Source: JAKFYM01 sp964416595 (GTDB lineage Bacteria > Bdellovibrionota > UBA1018 > CAIPTA01). Taken from it: DNA of 13,506 nt. The DNA lies in contig CAYQES010000042.1 in assembly GCA_964416595.1 (NCBI GenBank), positions 1 to 13,506 on the forward strand, given 5' to 3'. Shown here in pieces: positions 1 through 7,005 of this stretch (positions are counted from its first letter, which is position 1; every line of letters begins with the position of its first letter). The translations under genes were made by a program, and so were the position numbers. Under the pieces are notes generated by a model. That model worked only from the letters and a program-made list of their open reading frames with translations, searched no databases and had not been told where the DNA came from.

Positions 1-81
1 AATTTTACCTATCCCTTTAATTTAATTCACAAACTTCTCAGACAGGCTCCAGCGAAGTTGCAGCGCATCAACACCCATTCT

Positions 82-624
82 TTAAGATTCCCGCACCACG
101 CGGGTGAAAGTGAAGCGATCCTGGATAAACCCCCAGGCCCGGGAATGTACCACTAACAACAAGCCTCCGCTGGCATAGACAAAAAAACAAACCATCTGCC
201 GCCGCCACAAAGCCCGCAAGCTGGGTCGCCCGCCGTCAAATCGCTCCAAACGCAAACCGAGCAAGCCCAGTCCCAGGGTCTTGCCTGTCCACATGGGCAA
301 CCCCACAAAATATGCCAAAGAAAAGAAGAAAAAAGTCACCAGCGCCAACTGCCCCTGCCCATAGGTAAATGCATCCCAGAACACGCGCCCCGCAAACCTT
401 CCCTGACCCTGAATAGTAGGCATATGCAAAGAAACCAATAACAACGACAACAACTTAGCGCAGTACAGGCTACATCCCTGCACCACCATCAAATCAATCC
501 CATGGGCAAAAAGCCGGGATGATAAATGCGCCGAAGCCGGCACGGCAACAGGCATAGGCACCAGACGTAAATAGCCCTTAGGTTCTTCTTGTTCTTGAGG
601 CTGAGAAAGGAGCGGTATCGGCAT
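82..624 (-). CDS. RDD family integral membrane protein
   Basis: This 180-residue protein is predicted to sit in the inner membrane; the biochemical role of the RDD family is mostly unknown (some members are linked to ion or solute transport). After a polar N-terminus (about 1-35) comes the family's first motif, Arg37...Asp44 in SSRLFAHGIDL. Hydrophobic segments follow at about 46-66, 89-112 and 143-160. The middle motif is GKTLGLGLLGLRLERFDGG (114-132), followed by an Arg-rich stretch, and the C-terminal motif QDRFTFTRVV matches the usual 'hDrlagTvV' ending. The ATG is preceded by a GAGGA ribosome site on the minus strand, which supports the start. It is transcribed away from rpsB, so it is not part of the long plus-strand operon. 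Family assignment is confident; specific function is not known. Confidence 0.85.
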   Translation of the reverse strand: MPIPLLSQPQEQEEPKGYLRLVPMPVAVPASAHLSSRLFAHGIDLMVVQGCSLYCAKLLSLLLVSLHMPTIQGQGRFAGRVFWDAFTYGQGQLALVTFFFFSLAYFVGLPMWTGKTLGLGLLGLRLERFDGGRPSLRALWRRQMVCFFVYASGGLLLVVHSRAWGFIQDRFTFTRVVRES

Positions 625-859
625 AAATCCTCACCCCTTCTCATCGGCAAAATCCGGCCGCGCTTGAAGTCTCCTCCACGCCAAGCCCCACCCCCACGTT
701 TTCCCCTTTGCGCCCGCCCCAGGCCATGCTAAGACCTAGCAAAACTCACGGCTTCCGTGCCTTACCCCCGTAAAGCATCGAATGTTTAAGTGCTGAATAT
801 TCTGGCAGATATTCAGTTCTGGAGCCGGCGGATTAACTTAAACCTGGAAAGGGGAAATC
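625..859. other. Divergent intergenic region between the RDD gene and rpsB
   Basis: This 235-base gap must hold the promoters of both divergent genes and the rpsB leader. I see no -35/-10 pair close enough to consensus to call. What is visible is a C-rich tract at 686-720 (G-rich on the minus strand), a small hairpin CACGG-ctt-CCGTG at 747-759, a perfect 8-base inverted repeat at 793-816, and a GGAAAGGGG ribosome site at 846-854 for rpsB. Confidence 0.6.
793..816 (+). promoter_or_regulatory. Inverted repeat in rpsB leader (possible S2 autoregulatory hairpin or operator)
   Basis: CTGAATAT (793-800) and ATATTCAG (809-816) are perfect reverse complements separated by the 8-base loop TCTGGCAG, ending 43 bases before the rpsB ATG. 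rpsB leaders in several phyla contain RNA structures bound by S2 that repress rpsB-tsf. Whether this hairpin plays that role is inference; it could instead be a protein-binding operator or chance. Confidence 0.35.
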
Positions 860-1702
860 ATGCCTAATGTTGTAATGAAAGACCTGCTTGAAGCAGGCGT
901 TCACTTCGGTCACCAAACCAAACGCTGGAACCCAAAAATGAAGCCGTACGTATACGGTGCCCGTAATGGCATCTATATCATCGACTTGCAAAAAACTTTG
1001 GGCCTCGCTCGAGATGCCGTGGAATTTGCCCACAAAGTAGCCAGTGAAGGCAAAAAAGTGCTGTTTGTAGGCACCAAAAAACAAGCCCGAGATATCGTTT
1101 CCCATGAGGCCAAACGTTCTGACCAATATTGCGTAACGAACCGCTGGCTCGGTGGCACACTCACCAACTACTCCACCATCAAAGCTTCCATCGATCAGTT
1201 GAAAAAATACAACGCCATGGAAGAGAGCGGTGAGTTGCAAGCCCTAAACAAAAAACACTTGGCTCGCATCACCAAACACCGGGAAAAGTTAGAAAAGAAC
1301 CTGGGCGGTATCAAAGATATGCGCAAACTCCCCGGCGCACTTTTCATCATCGATCCTTCTAAAGAGCACACGGCCGTGTTGGAAGCCAACCGCTTGGGCA
1401 TCCCTGTAATTTCCGTGGTGGACACGAACTGCGATCCTACGGGCATCGATTTCGTGATTCCCGGTAACGACGACGCCATCAAATCCATCCGCTTGTTCTG
1501 CTCACTCGTAGCCGAAGCCTGCATCGAAGGCCACAACAAGTACCAAGAAAAACTCCGCGCCAACGAAATCCAGGAAGAAAAAGAAGAGGAGAGCAATACT
1601 CCTGTTTCCCGTTTCGAAGGCCACGTGGATCTACTCACTCCCGATGAGGCCGAGTTAGCCATGAAAGAAGAAGAAACCACCACAGAAGTGGAGAAGGCCT
1701 AA
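860..1702 (+). CDS. rpsB: 30S ribosomal protein S2
   Basis: S2 is a late-assembling protein of the small ribosomal subunit, needed for S1 binding and translation initiation. The 280-residue product has the typical N-terminus (LLEAGVHFGHQTKRWNPKM, 9-27), the NRWLGGTLTN segment (94-103) and the second S2 signature around PGALFIIDP (158-166) continuing through IPVISVVDTNCDP (181-193). From about residue 230 it carries a roughly 45-residue acidic, Glu-rich tail beyond the ordinary fold (E. coli S2 is 241 aa). The ATG is set by a strong GGAAAGGGG site 5 bases upstream. It is the first gene of the plus-strand block, with tsf next after 46 bases, as in most bacteria. Expression is probably controlled by S2 through the leader, but this is not shown by sequence alone. 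Confidence 0.98.
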   Translation: MPNVVMKDLLEAGVHFGHQTKRWNPKMKPYVYGARNGIYIIDLQKTLGLARDAVEFAHKVASEGKKVLFVGTKKQARDIVSHEAKRSDQYCVTNRWLGGTLTNYSTIKASIDQLKKYNAMEESGELQALNKKHLARITKHREKLEKNLGGIKDMRKLPGALFIIDPSKEHTAVLEANRLGIPVISVVDTNCDPTGIDFVIPGNDDAIKSIRLFCSLVAEACIEGHNKYQEKLRANEIQEEKEEESNTPVSRFEGHVDLLTPDEAELAMKEEETTTEVEKA

Positions 1703-1711
1703 GCCTTCCCC
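1690..1711 (+). promoter_or_regulatory. Hairpin spanning the rpsB stop codon (possible attenuator or processing site)
   Basis: GGAGAAGGC (1690-1698) pairs with GCCTTCCCC (1703-1711) at eight of nine positions (one A-C mismatch). The CTAA loop contains the rpsB TAA stop. No T-run follows directly (a C-rich stretch and then AATTTTATT), so it is not a standard intrinsic terminator. E. coli has an attenuator in the rpsB-tsf gap, so a similar level-setting role is possible but unproven. Confidence 0.35.
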
Positions 1712-1748
1712 GCTTCCCCCACAATTTTATTCGTTTTAGAGGATCACT

Positions 1749-2387
1749 ATGGAAATCACTGCTAATGCCGTAAAGGAACTCCGCGAGCGCACCGGCGCCG
1801 GGATGATGGATTGTAAAAAAGCCTTAGGTGAAACCAAAGGCAACCTAGAAGAAGCGATTGAATATTTGCGCAAAAAAGGCCTCTCGGCTGCTGCAAAAAA
1901 AGCTGGCCGCGACACTAAAGAAGGTGTGATCGGCTCCTACGTGCACTCCAATGGCAAAGTGGCCGTACTCGTAGAAGTGAATTGCGAAACTGATTTCGTG
2001 GCCCGCAACGAAAATTTCCAATCTTTCGTAAAAGATCTATCCATGCATATCGCTGCCGCGGCCCCTGTATGTGTGCGCGCCGAAGATATGCCCCAAGATT
2101 ATATCGCCAAGGAAAAAGAGATCGCCCTCGCCCAAATGAAAGAAGATCCCAAAATGGCCAACAAACCGCAGGCCGTGTTGGATAAAATCATTGAAGGCAA
2201 AGTACAAAAGATTTACGCCGAGCAATGCCTCATGGGCCAACAGTTCGTAAAAAACCCGGATATCACCATCAATGAGTTCCTCAGCCAAACCGTAGCAAAA
2301 ATCGGGGAAAACATTTCCATCGCGCGCTTTGCACGCTTTGTTTTAGGTGAAACCGCAAAAAAATCTGCTGAGGCCGAAAGCAACTAA
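1749..2387 (+). CDS. tsf: Translation elongation factor Ts (short form)
   Basis: EF-Ts is the cytosolic nucleotide-exchange factor that releases GDP from EF-Tu. The 212-residue protein begins with the UBA-like N-terminal domain (VKELRERTGAGMMDCKKAL, 8-26) and has the EF-Tu-contacting motif TDFVARN at 81-87. It is much shorter than E. coli EF-Ts (283 aa) and matches the compact form of Thermus, cyanobacteria and many former Deltaproteobacteria, in which the second core subdomain is reduced. A good AGAGGA ribosome site (1738-1743) lies 5 bases before the ATG. Its TAA stop shares one base with the pyrH ATG (TAATG), implying translational coupling. Confidence 0.97.
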   Translation: MEITANAVKELRERTGAGMMDCKKALGETKGNLEEAIEYLRKKGLSAAAKKAGRDTKEGVIGSYVHSNGKVAVLVEVNCETDFVARNENFQSFVKDLSMHIAAAAPVCVRAEDMPQDYIAKEKEIALAQMKEDPKMANKPQAVLDKIIEGKVQKIYAEQCLMGQQFVKNPDITINEFLSQTVAKIGENISIARFARFVLGETAKKSAEAESN

Positions 2388-3124
2388 TGCCAACCTCTAA
2401 ATCCGCCAAGCCTGCCTATCAACGAGTGCTCCTAAAGCTCTCCGGCGAGGCTTTGGCCGGAAATAAGGGTTACGGTGTGGATCTTGCCGTATTGCAGAAC
2501 CTGGCTCAGGATATCAAAGAAATTCACGAGCTAGGCGTGCAAATCGCGATTGTGATCGGCGGCGGAAATATTTTCCGGGGCATGAGCGCTTCGGAGGCGG
2601 GCATGGATCGAGCCAGTGCCGATTATATGGGCATGCTTGCCACAGTGATGAATGCTCTCGCCATCCAAGACGCACTAGAAAAACAAAATGTATTCACCCG
2701 TGTGCAATCGGCCATCGAAATGCAAGAGATCGCCGAACCCTATATCCGCAGGCGCGCCGAACGGCATCTAGAAAAAAATCGAGTAGTGATCTTCGCCGCA
2801 GGAACTGGCAACCCATTTTTCACCACCGATACGGCCGCAGCCCTCAGGGCCTGTGAAATCGGCGCGAGTGTTTTGCTAAAAGCCACCAAGGTGGATGGCA
2901 TCTACGATTCTGACCCTAATAAAAATCCTAAAGCCAAAAAATTCCATGAGCTCACCTATATCGACGTGCTCAACAAAGGCTTAGAAGTGATGGACTCGGC
3001 GGCCATTTCTCTCTGCATGGATAATGATATGCCGATCGTGGTGTTCAGCATGAATGAAAGAGGCACCATGAAGGATGTGATTCTTGGTAAAAAAGTAGGT
3101 ACTGTAATCCTGCCCAACCAATAG
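2387..3124 (+). CDS. pyrH: UMP kinase
   Basis: This enzyme phosphorylates UMP to UDP in pyrimidine nucleotide synthesis; the bacterial enzyme is a hexamer of the amino-acid-kinase fold, usually activated by GTP and inhibited by UTP. The 245 residues contain KLSGEAL (17-23, phosphate binding), the glycine loop IGGGNIFRG, the GTGNPFFTTDTAA segment (UMP binding) and KATKVDGIYDSDP (nucleotide binding), all in the expected order. The ATG overlaps the tsf stop by one base. There is no close ribosome site (GAGG lies 13 bases away), so it probably depends on ribosomes finishing tsf. The tsf-pyrH-frr order is the standard one. Confidence 0.97.
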   Translation: MPTSKSAKPAYQRVLLKLSGEALAGNKGYGVDLAVLQNLAQDIKEIHELGVQIAIVIGGGNIFRGMSASEAGMDRASADYMGMLATVMNALAIQDALEKQNVFTRVQSAIEMQEIAEPYIRRRAERHLEKNRVVIFAAGTGNPFFTTDTAAALRACEIGASVLLKATKVDGIYDSDPNKNPKAKKFHELTYIDVLNKGLEVMDSAAISLCMDNDMPIVVFSMNERGTMKDVILGKKVGTVILPNQ

Positions 3125-3139
3125 GAAGGAATATTAGCG

Positions 3140-3694
3140 ATGAAGGAAACAATACAAAAGTTTGAACAAGCCAACGCAGGGTCCTTAAAATCCTTGAAGG
3201 AACAATTAGGCAAAGTGCGCACGGGCCGCGCCAACGTTTCCATTCTCGACGGCGTGATCGTGGATTACTACGGCACCCCCACTCCCCTAAAACAAGTGGC
3301 CAACCTTTCCACTCCCGATGCCCGCACCCTGCAGGTACAAGCCTGGGAGGGCTCGCTCTTACCAGCCATTGAGAAAGCTATCATCGCCGCCAACTTGGGC
3401 TTAAATCCAATGAACGACGGCAAATTGATCCGCGTGCCGATCCCACCACTCACGGAAGAAAGGCGCAAAGATCTCGTAAAACAATGCAAAAAAATGGGTG
3501 AGGACGCCAAAGTGGCCGTGCGCAATCATCGCCGCGATGCTAATGAGGCCCTCAAGAAAAAAGAAAAAGACAAAGCCATTTCTGAAGACGAAAGCAAGCG
3601 CGCCCAGGACGAAGTGCAAAAGAAAACTGACTTGGCCATCAGTGAAGTGGACAAAATCCTCACTGAAAAAGAAAAAGAAATTTTAACCCTCTAA
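3140..3694 (+). CDS. frr: Ribosome recycling factor
   Basis: RRF acts with EF-G to split post-termination ribosomes in the cytosol. The 184-residue length matches the family (E. coli 185). Visible hallmarks are LGKVRTGRANVSILDG near the N-terminus, the VDYYGTPTPLKQVANLS segment that leads into domain II, the IRVPIPPLTEERRKDLVK stretch, and a lysine/glutamate-rich C-terminal helix of the three-helix bundle. The start is supported by GGAAGGA (3124-3130), 9 bases before the ATG and overlapping the pyrH stop. It lies 15 bases after pyrH and 21 before uppS. The C-terminal coding region is A-rich (AAG/AAA codons) but the frame is intact. Confidence 0.97.
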   Translation: MKETIQKFEQANAGSLKSLKEQLGKVRTGRANVSILDGVIVDYYGTPTPLKQVANLSTPDARTLQVQAWEGSLLPAIEKAIIAANLGLNPMNDGKLIRVPIPPLTEERRKDLVKQCKKMGEDAKVAVRNHRRDANEALKKKEKDKAISEDESKRAQDEVQKKTDLAISEVDKILTEKEKEILTL

Positions 3695-3715
3695 AACAAA
3701 TAAGGCTAAGCCGCC

Positions 3716-4441
3716 GTGGCGAAACTCCCGCGACATATCGCGATCATCATGGACGGAAACGGCCGCTGGGCTGAGCGGCGGCGTCACAACCGTATCTTTG
3801 GCCACGCTCGCGGCGTGGAAGTAGCACGCACAATTACGAGAGAATGCGCCAAGCTCGGCGTGGAAGCCCTCACGCTCTACACCTTTTCCACAGAAAACTG
3901 GCAGCGGCCTGCCATGGAAGTGCACTTCCTCATGAAACTCTTGCTGCGCTACCTGAAACATGAAACCCAAGAGATCATCGATAATAATTTGCGCTTTCGT
4001 GCTCTCGGTTTCACCGGCATGCTGCCAGAAAATATTCAAGCCGAACTAAAACGTCTGGAAGAAACCACGCAAAATAATACGGGCATGATTTTGAACATTG
4101 CTTTGTCCTACGGTTCTCGCCAAGAAATCACTCAAGCCGTAAAAATCATTGCAGAGCTCGCCGCCACCGGCGCCCTAAAGCCCGATTCCATCAACGAAGA
4201 AACGATTTCTGGTCATCTCTTTACCCGTGACTGCCCGGATCCCGATCTCATGATCCGCACGGGAGGCGACCAAAGGATTTCCAACTTCCTCCTCTGGCAA
4301 TCGGCTTACGCCGAATTGTATTTCACCGAAGTGTGTTGGCCCGATTTTGGAATCAAAGATTTAAACCAAGCTCTATTCGCTTACGAAAACAGAGAAAGAC
4401 GCTTCGGCAAGGTAATAAGCACCAATGAACTTAGAACATAA
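3716..4441 (+). CDS. uppS: Undecaprenyl diphosphate synthase (cis-prenyltransferase)
   Basis: UppS condenses eight isopentenyl diphosphates onto farnesyl diphosphate to make the C55 lipid carrier for peptidoglycan and O-antigen, at the cytosolic face of the membrane. The 241-residue protein has the MDGNGRW motif (12-18; Asp13 corresponds to E. coli Asp26), the FSTENWQRP segment (57-65) and the C-terminal block RTGGDQRISNFLLWQ (181-195), with Arg181, Arg187, Ser189 and Glu200 matching E. coli Arg194, Arg200, Ser202 and Glu213. Residue 185 is Asp where Glu is usual (E. coli Glu198). The start is GTG: the conserved PRHIAIIMDGN lies immediately after it, so no later start is possible, and TAAGG/TAAG sits 5-11 bases upstream. 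The 3' end overlaps cdsA by 17 bases. Confidence 0.96.
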   Translation: MAKLPRHIAIIMDGNGRWAERRRHNRIFGHARGVEVARTITRECAKLGVEALTLYTFSTENWQRPAMEVHFLMKLLLRYLKHETQEIIDNNLRFRALGFTGMLPENIQAELKRLEETTQNNTGMILNIALSYGSRQEITQAVKIIAELAATGALKPDSINEETISGHLFTRDCPDPDLMIRTGGDQRISNFLLWQSAYAELYFTEVCWPDFGIKDLNQALFAYENRERRFGKVISTNELRT

Positions 4442-5237
4442 AAAACGCTGGATCACCGCGTTGGTCGGAGTGCCCGCACTTTTTGCAGCCTACTATTTTT
4501 TTCGTCATTGGGCTTTGGTGGTGCTCACGATCGCCATCTCCGTGGCTGCTTATGGTGAATTCCTCACCTTTTCGGGAGCCGCACAACGTTTACGTTGGCC
4601 AGCGATGGTAACGGCTCTCGCTCTCAGCGCGTGGTTAAGCCTACAATTGCCTGGCGCACTTATAGCCATGTATGTGGCCGCGCTGCTGATTCTTCTCAGG
4701 AGTCTCTGGCAGGTACACAAAGCCGCGCCGGAAGAAGTGCGGGTAAGTTTTTTTCATGCCCAGTCCAGAATTTTTGGCTTGTTTTATTTAGTTGTGTTCC
4801 CGAGTTTTTTGCCCAAAATTCACTCTCTTGCCCATGGCCCTGCGCTGCTACTTTTTTTGCTCTTAATCATTTGGGTGGGCGACACGGCCGCGTACTATGG
4901 CGGCAAACTTTTGGGTCGTCATAAACTTTCGCTCAATGTGAGCCCTGGAAAAACCATGGAAGGAGCGCTCACGGCCCTGGTGGCCTGTGTGCTATTAGCG
5001 CTGCTATTTTGGCACTATGCCCTCCCGCATCTGTTGCCCTGGAAGCTTGCTCTTTTAGCCGTGGCGGCATCGCTCGTAGCCCAGGCTGGGGATTTATTGG
5101 AGTCACTAATGAAGCGCGCTTATCAGGTAAAAGATAGCGGTAACCTGATTCCCGGTCACGGTGGCGTATTTGATCGTTTCGATAGCCTAATTCTAGCGGC
5201 TCCTTTTTTCTATTTCCTGGTGCGCATAGGAACCTGA
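4425..5237 (+). CDS. cdsA: Phosphatidate cytidylyltransferase (CDP-diglyceride synthase)
   Basis: This polytopic inner-membrane enzyme makes CDP-diacylglycerol from phosphatidate and CTP, the precursor of all phospholipids. The 270-residue product is highly hydrophobic with about seven or eight membrane segments. The full family signature is present at its C-terminus: SLMKRAYQVKDSGN followed by LIPGHGGVFDRFD (227-253), including the Lys-Asp and His-Gly-Gly...Asp-Arg-x-Asp residues. The GDTAAYYGGKLLGRHKLS segment upstream is also typical, with its Asp proposed to bind metal. The ATG lies inside the end of uppS (17-base overlap). rseP follows after 24 bases; dxr, often found next, is not here. 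Confidence 0.96.
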   Translation: MNLEHKKRWITALVGVPALFAAYYFFRHWALVVLTIAISVAAYGEFLTFSGAAQRLRWPAMVTALALSAWLSLQLPGALIAMYVAALLILLRSLWQVHKAAPEEVRVSFFHAQSRIFGLFYLVVFPSFLPKIHSLAHGPALLLFLLLIIWVGDTAAYYGGKLLGRHKLSLNVSPGKTMEGALTALVACVLLALLFWHYALPHLLPWKLALLAVAASLVAQAGDLLESLMKRAYQVKDSGNLIPGHGGVFDRFDSLILAAPFFYFLVRIGT

Positions 5238-5261
5238 CCATCTTGTGGTAGGATCGATTAC

Positions 5262-6983
5262 ATGCCAATTCTCTCTCTAGTTATCGACAAATTAATTTTT
5301 ATTTTTGGAATCGTAGTGCTCTTGGGTGGAGTGATCGCAGTGCACGAACTGGGGCACTTTCTCTTCGCCAAATGGAGCGGCATCCGAGTAGATACTTTTT
5401 CCATCGGCTTTGGCCCCCGGATTTTTTCCAGAAAATGGGGCGAAACAGAATATTGCCTATCCCTCATTCCCTTGGGCGGCTTCGTAAAAATCTACGGCCA
5501 AGATCCCGATGAACTAGCCAACGATCCTGATCCTAAACCTGACCGGGCTTTCGTAAAAAAATCCCTCTTCCAAAAAATCAGCGTGCTCTTCGGCGGTCCA
5601 CTCTTTAACTATTTGCTCGCCATTCTTATCTTCGCCCTCTTGGCCATGGCTGGTGTGCAAAAGCTGCCTTCCGTTGCCACCCGAGTAGTGGCCGAAACTC
5701 CCGCCTATGAAGGGGGTTTACGCTCAGGGGATGTGATTTTAGCCGTAGACGGCAAGCCCACAAAAACCTTTGATGACGTGGCCGAACTCATCGCCCGCAA
5801 TCCAGAAAAAACCCTGCAGTTTTCTCTGCTACGGGAAGGCACTCCTAAAGAAATCGCGATCACTGTGCAGAAAGAACATGCACTCACTCCCTATGGAGAA
5901 GAATCCGTGGCGGGAGTGCTAAAGGGCTTAGATCCCTTTGGCCGGGAACCCATCGTGGCCACCAACTTACCCCAGCATCCTTGGGGCTTAAAAAATGGCG
6001 ACAAAATCCTCGAAGTGGAAGCCCAAGCCGTAGATTCCTGGGAAGAAGTGGAAAAGGTAGTTAGCCGGGCTTTGGAAAGTTCTCAAAGTAGCCTGCATTT
6101 TAAAGTGCAGCGGGGTAAAGAAAATCTGCGCCTAGAATCTGGCGATATAACGGCCCTGGTGAAAAAATCCAATAAAGACATCCACGCCTTTTTAGACTTA
6201 GCAGGCCTCTACAATCCCGAACTATTTATCCAGCAAGTTGTGCCTGATGCTCCCGCCGCTCAAGCGGGTTTAAAGCCCCAAGACCGGATCATTTCCGCCA
6301 ACGGCAAAAAAGTGTACAGCTTCGATCACTTGAAAGCCGTGATCCAAGAAACAGGCGAAGCGCTCGCGAAAGCCAATCCCCCTGTGAACGATCACTACAC
6401 CAATGCCCTAAAACTCCAAGTGGAGCGGGAAGGCGTGGTGCAAGAGTTCACGAGCCCCATCAAAGCCACCAAAGGCAAAGATCCCTTGGGCGAAACCATT
6501 ATTACTTACACCATCGGCATTCTCTCGGCAGGTCAGCCGCAAATGCCAAAAAACACCATCATGGAACGCACACTGAATCCGTTCAAAGCATTCTGGATTG
6601 GCAATGTGGAAACCATAAATCATACGGTGATGACAGTTGTGGGCCTGAAGAAACTAGCCTTCGGTGAAGTTTCTGCGAAAACCGTAGGTGGCCCGATCAT
6701 GATCGGCAAATTAGCCGGCGATACTCTCGTAAAGCGGGGCTGGCGGGATTTCTTGCGGATCATGGCTATCATTTCCATCAGCTTAGGTGTGTTTAACCTC
6801 ATTCCTATGCCAATCCTAGATGGTGGCCATATCGTATTCGCCGTTATCGAATCTATCCGTGGCCGTCCGCTTTCCCCAAAAGTGCAGCAGGCCACGCTAA
6901 AAGTAGGACTTTCCCTGATCTTGGTGTTGATGGTATTCGCTCTCTACAACGATATTTCCCGGGTAGTCCCCTTTTCGTTCTAG
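5262..6983 (+). CDS. rseP: RseP-like site-2 zinc metalloprotease with three PDZ modules
   Basis: RseP (M50B) cuts transmembrane anchors of anti-sigma factors and remnant signal peptides within the inner membrane. The zinc motif HELGH (28-32) lies in the first membrane helix and the third ligand motif LDG (519-521) near the C-terminus. GGPLFNYLLA (111-120) is the conserved second helix, and GGPIMIGKLAG (476-486) precedes the last helices (about 495-518 and 531-552). At 573 residues it is about 120 longer than E. coli RseP (450). The extra length lies in the periplasmic part, where I see three PDZ-like units: about 136-203 (GGLRSGDVILAVDG), 218-295 (WGLKNGDKILEVEA, more divergent) and 315-400 (AGLKPQDRIISANG). 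The ATG has AGGA about 9 bases upstream. No sigma or anti-sigma gene is in the window, so its substrate is unknown. Confidence 0.95.
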   Translation: MPILSLVIDKLIFIFGIVVLLGGVIAVHELGHFLFAKWSGIRVDTFSIGFGPRIFSRKWGETEYCLSLIPLGGFVKIYGQDPDELANDPDPKPDRAFVKKSLFQKISVLFGGPLFNYLLAILIFALLAMAGVQKLPSVATRVVAETPAYEGGLRSGDVILAVDGKPTKTFDDVAELIARNPEKTLQFSLLREGTPKEIAITVQKEHALTPYGEESVAGVLKGLDPFGREPIVATNLPQHPWGLKNGDKILEVEAQAVDSWEEVEKVVSRALESSQSSLHFKVQRGKENLRLESGDITALVKKSNKDIHAFLDLAGLYNPELFIQQVVPDAPAAQAGLKPQDRIISANGKKVYSFDHLKAVIQETGEALAKANPPVNDHYTNALKLQVEREGVVQEFTSPIKATKGKDPLGETIITYTIGILSAGQPQMPKNTIMERTLNPFKAFWIGNVETINHTVMTVVGLKKLAFGEVSAKTVGGPIMIGKLAGDTLVKRGWRDFLRIMAIISISLGVFNLIPMPILDGGHIVFAVIESIRGRPLSPKVQQATLKVGLSLILVLMVFALYNDISRVVPFSF

Positions 6984-6996
6984 ATTCCCGGGAAAT
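6954..6996 (+). promoter_or_regulatory. Perfect 10-base inverted repeat across the rseP/tsaB junction
   Basis: ATTTCCCGGG (6954-6963) and CCCGGGAAAT (6987-6996) are exact reverse complements with a 23-base loop holding the rseP TAG stop (6981-6983). The 3' arm ends directly against the GGGAG ribosome site (6997-7001) of tsaB. In mRNA this could fold and affect tsaB initiation; ribosomes ending rseP would disrupt it. No T-run follows, so it is not a terminator. The function is inference. Confidence 0.4.
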
Positions 6997-7005
6997 GGGA
7001 GCGCC

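Noticed and set aside
1..81. Possible terminator or gene at the left edge
   Set aside because: The 81 bases are AT-rich at the start but hold no stem-loop with T-run and no coding frame that can be supported.
660..740. Sigma-70-type promoter for rpsB (TTGCGC ... TAAGAC)
   Set aside because: Only about half of the positions match consensus in each box, which is not better than expected by chance in this length.
833..1240. Minus-strand open frame overlapping the start of rpsB and its ribosome site
   Set aside because: No family features, and its codons mirror the rpsB coding strand; overlap with a highly conserved gene makes it very unlikely.
1690..1740. Intrinsic terminator after rpsB
   Set aside because: The hairpin is real, but a C-rich stretch rather than a T-run follows; the later TTTT tracts are too far from the stem.
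3498..3686. Lysine-rich small open frame inside frr
   Set aside because: It is a frame-shifted reading of the A-rich end of frr; the composition is a by-product of AAG/AAA codons and no start signal is present.
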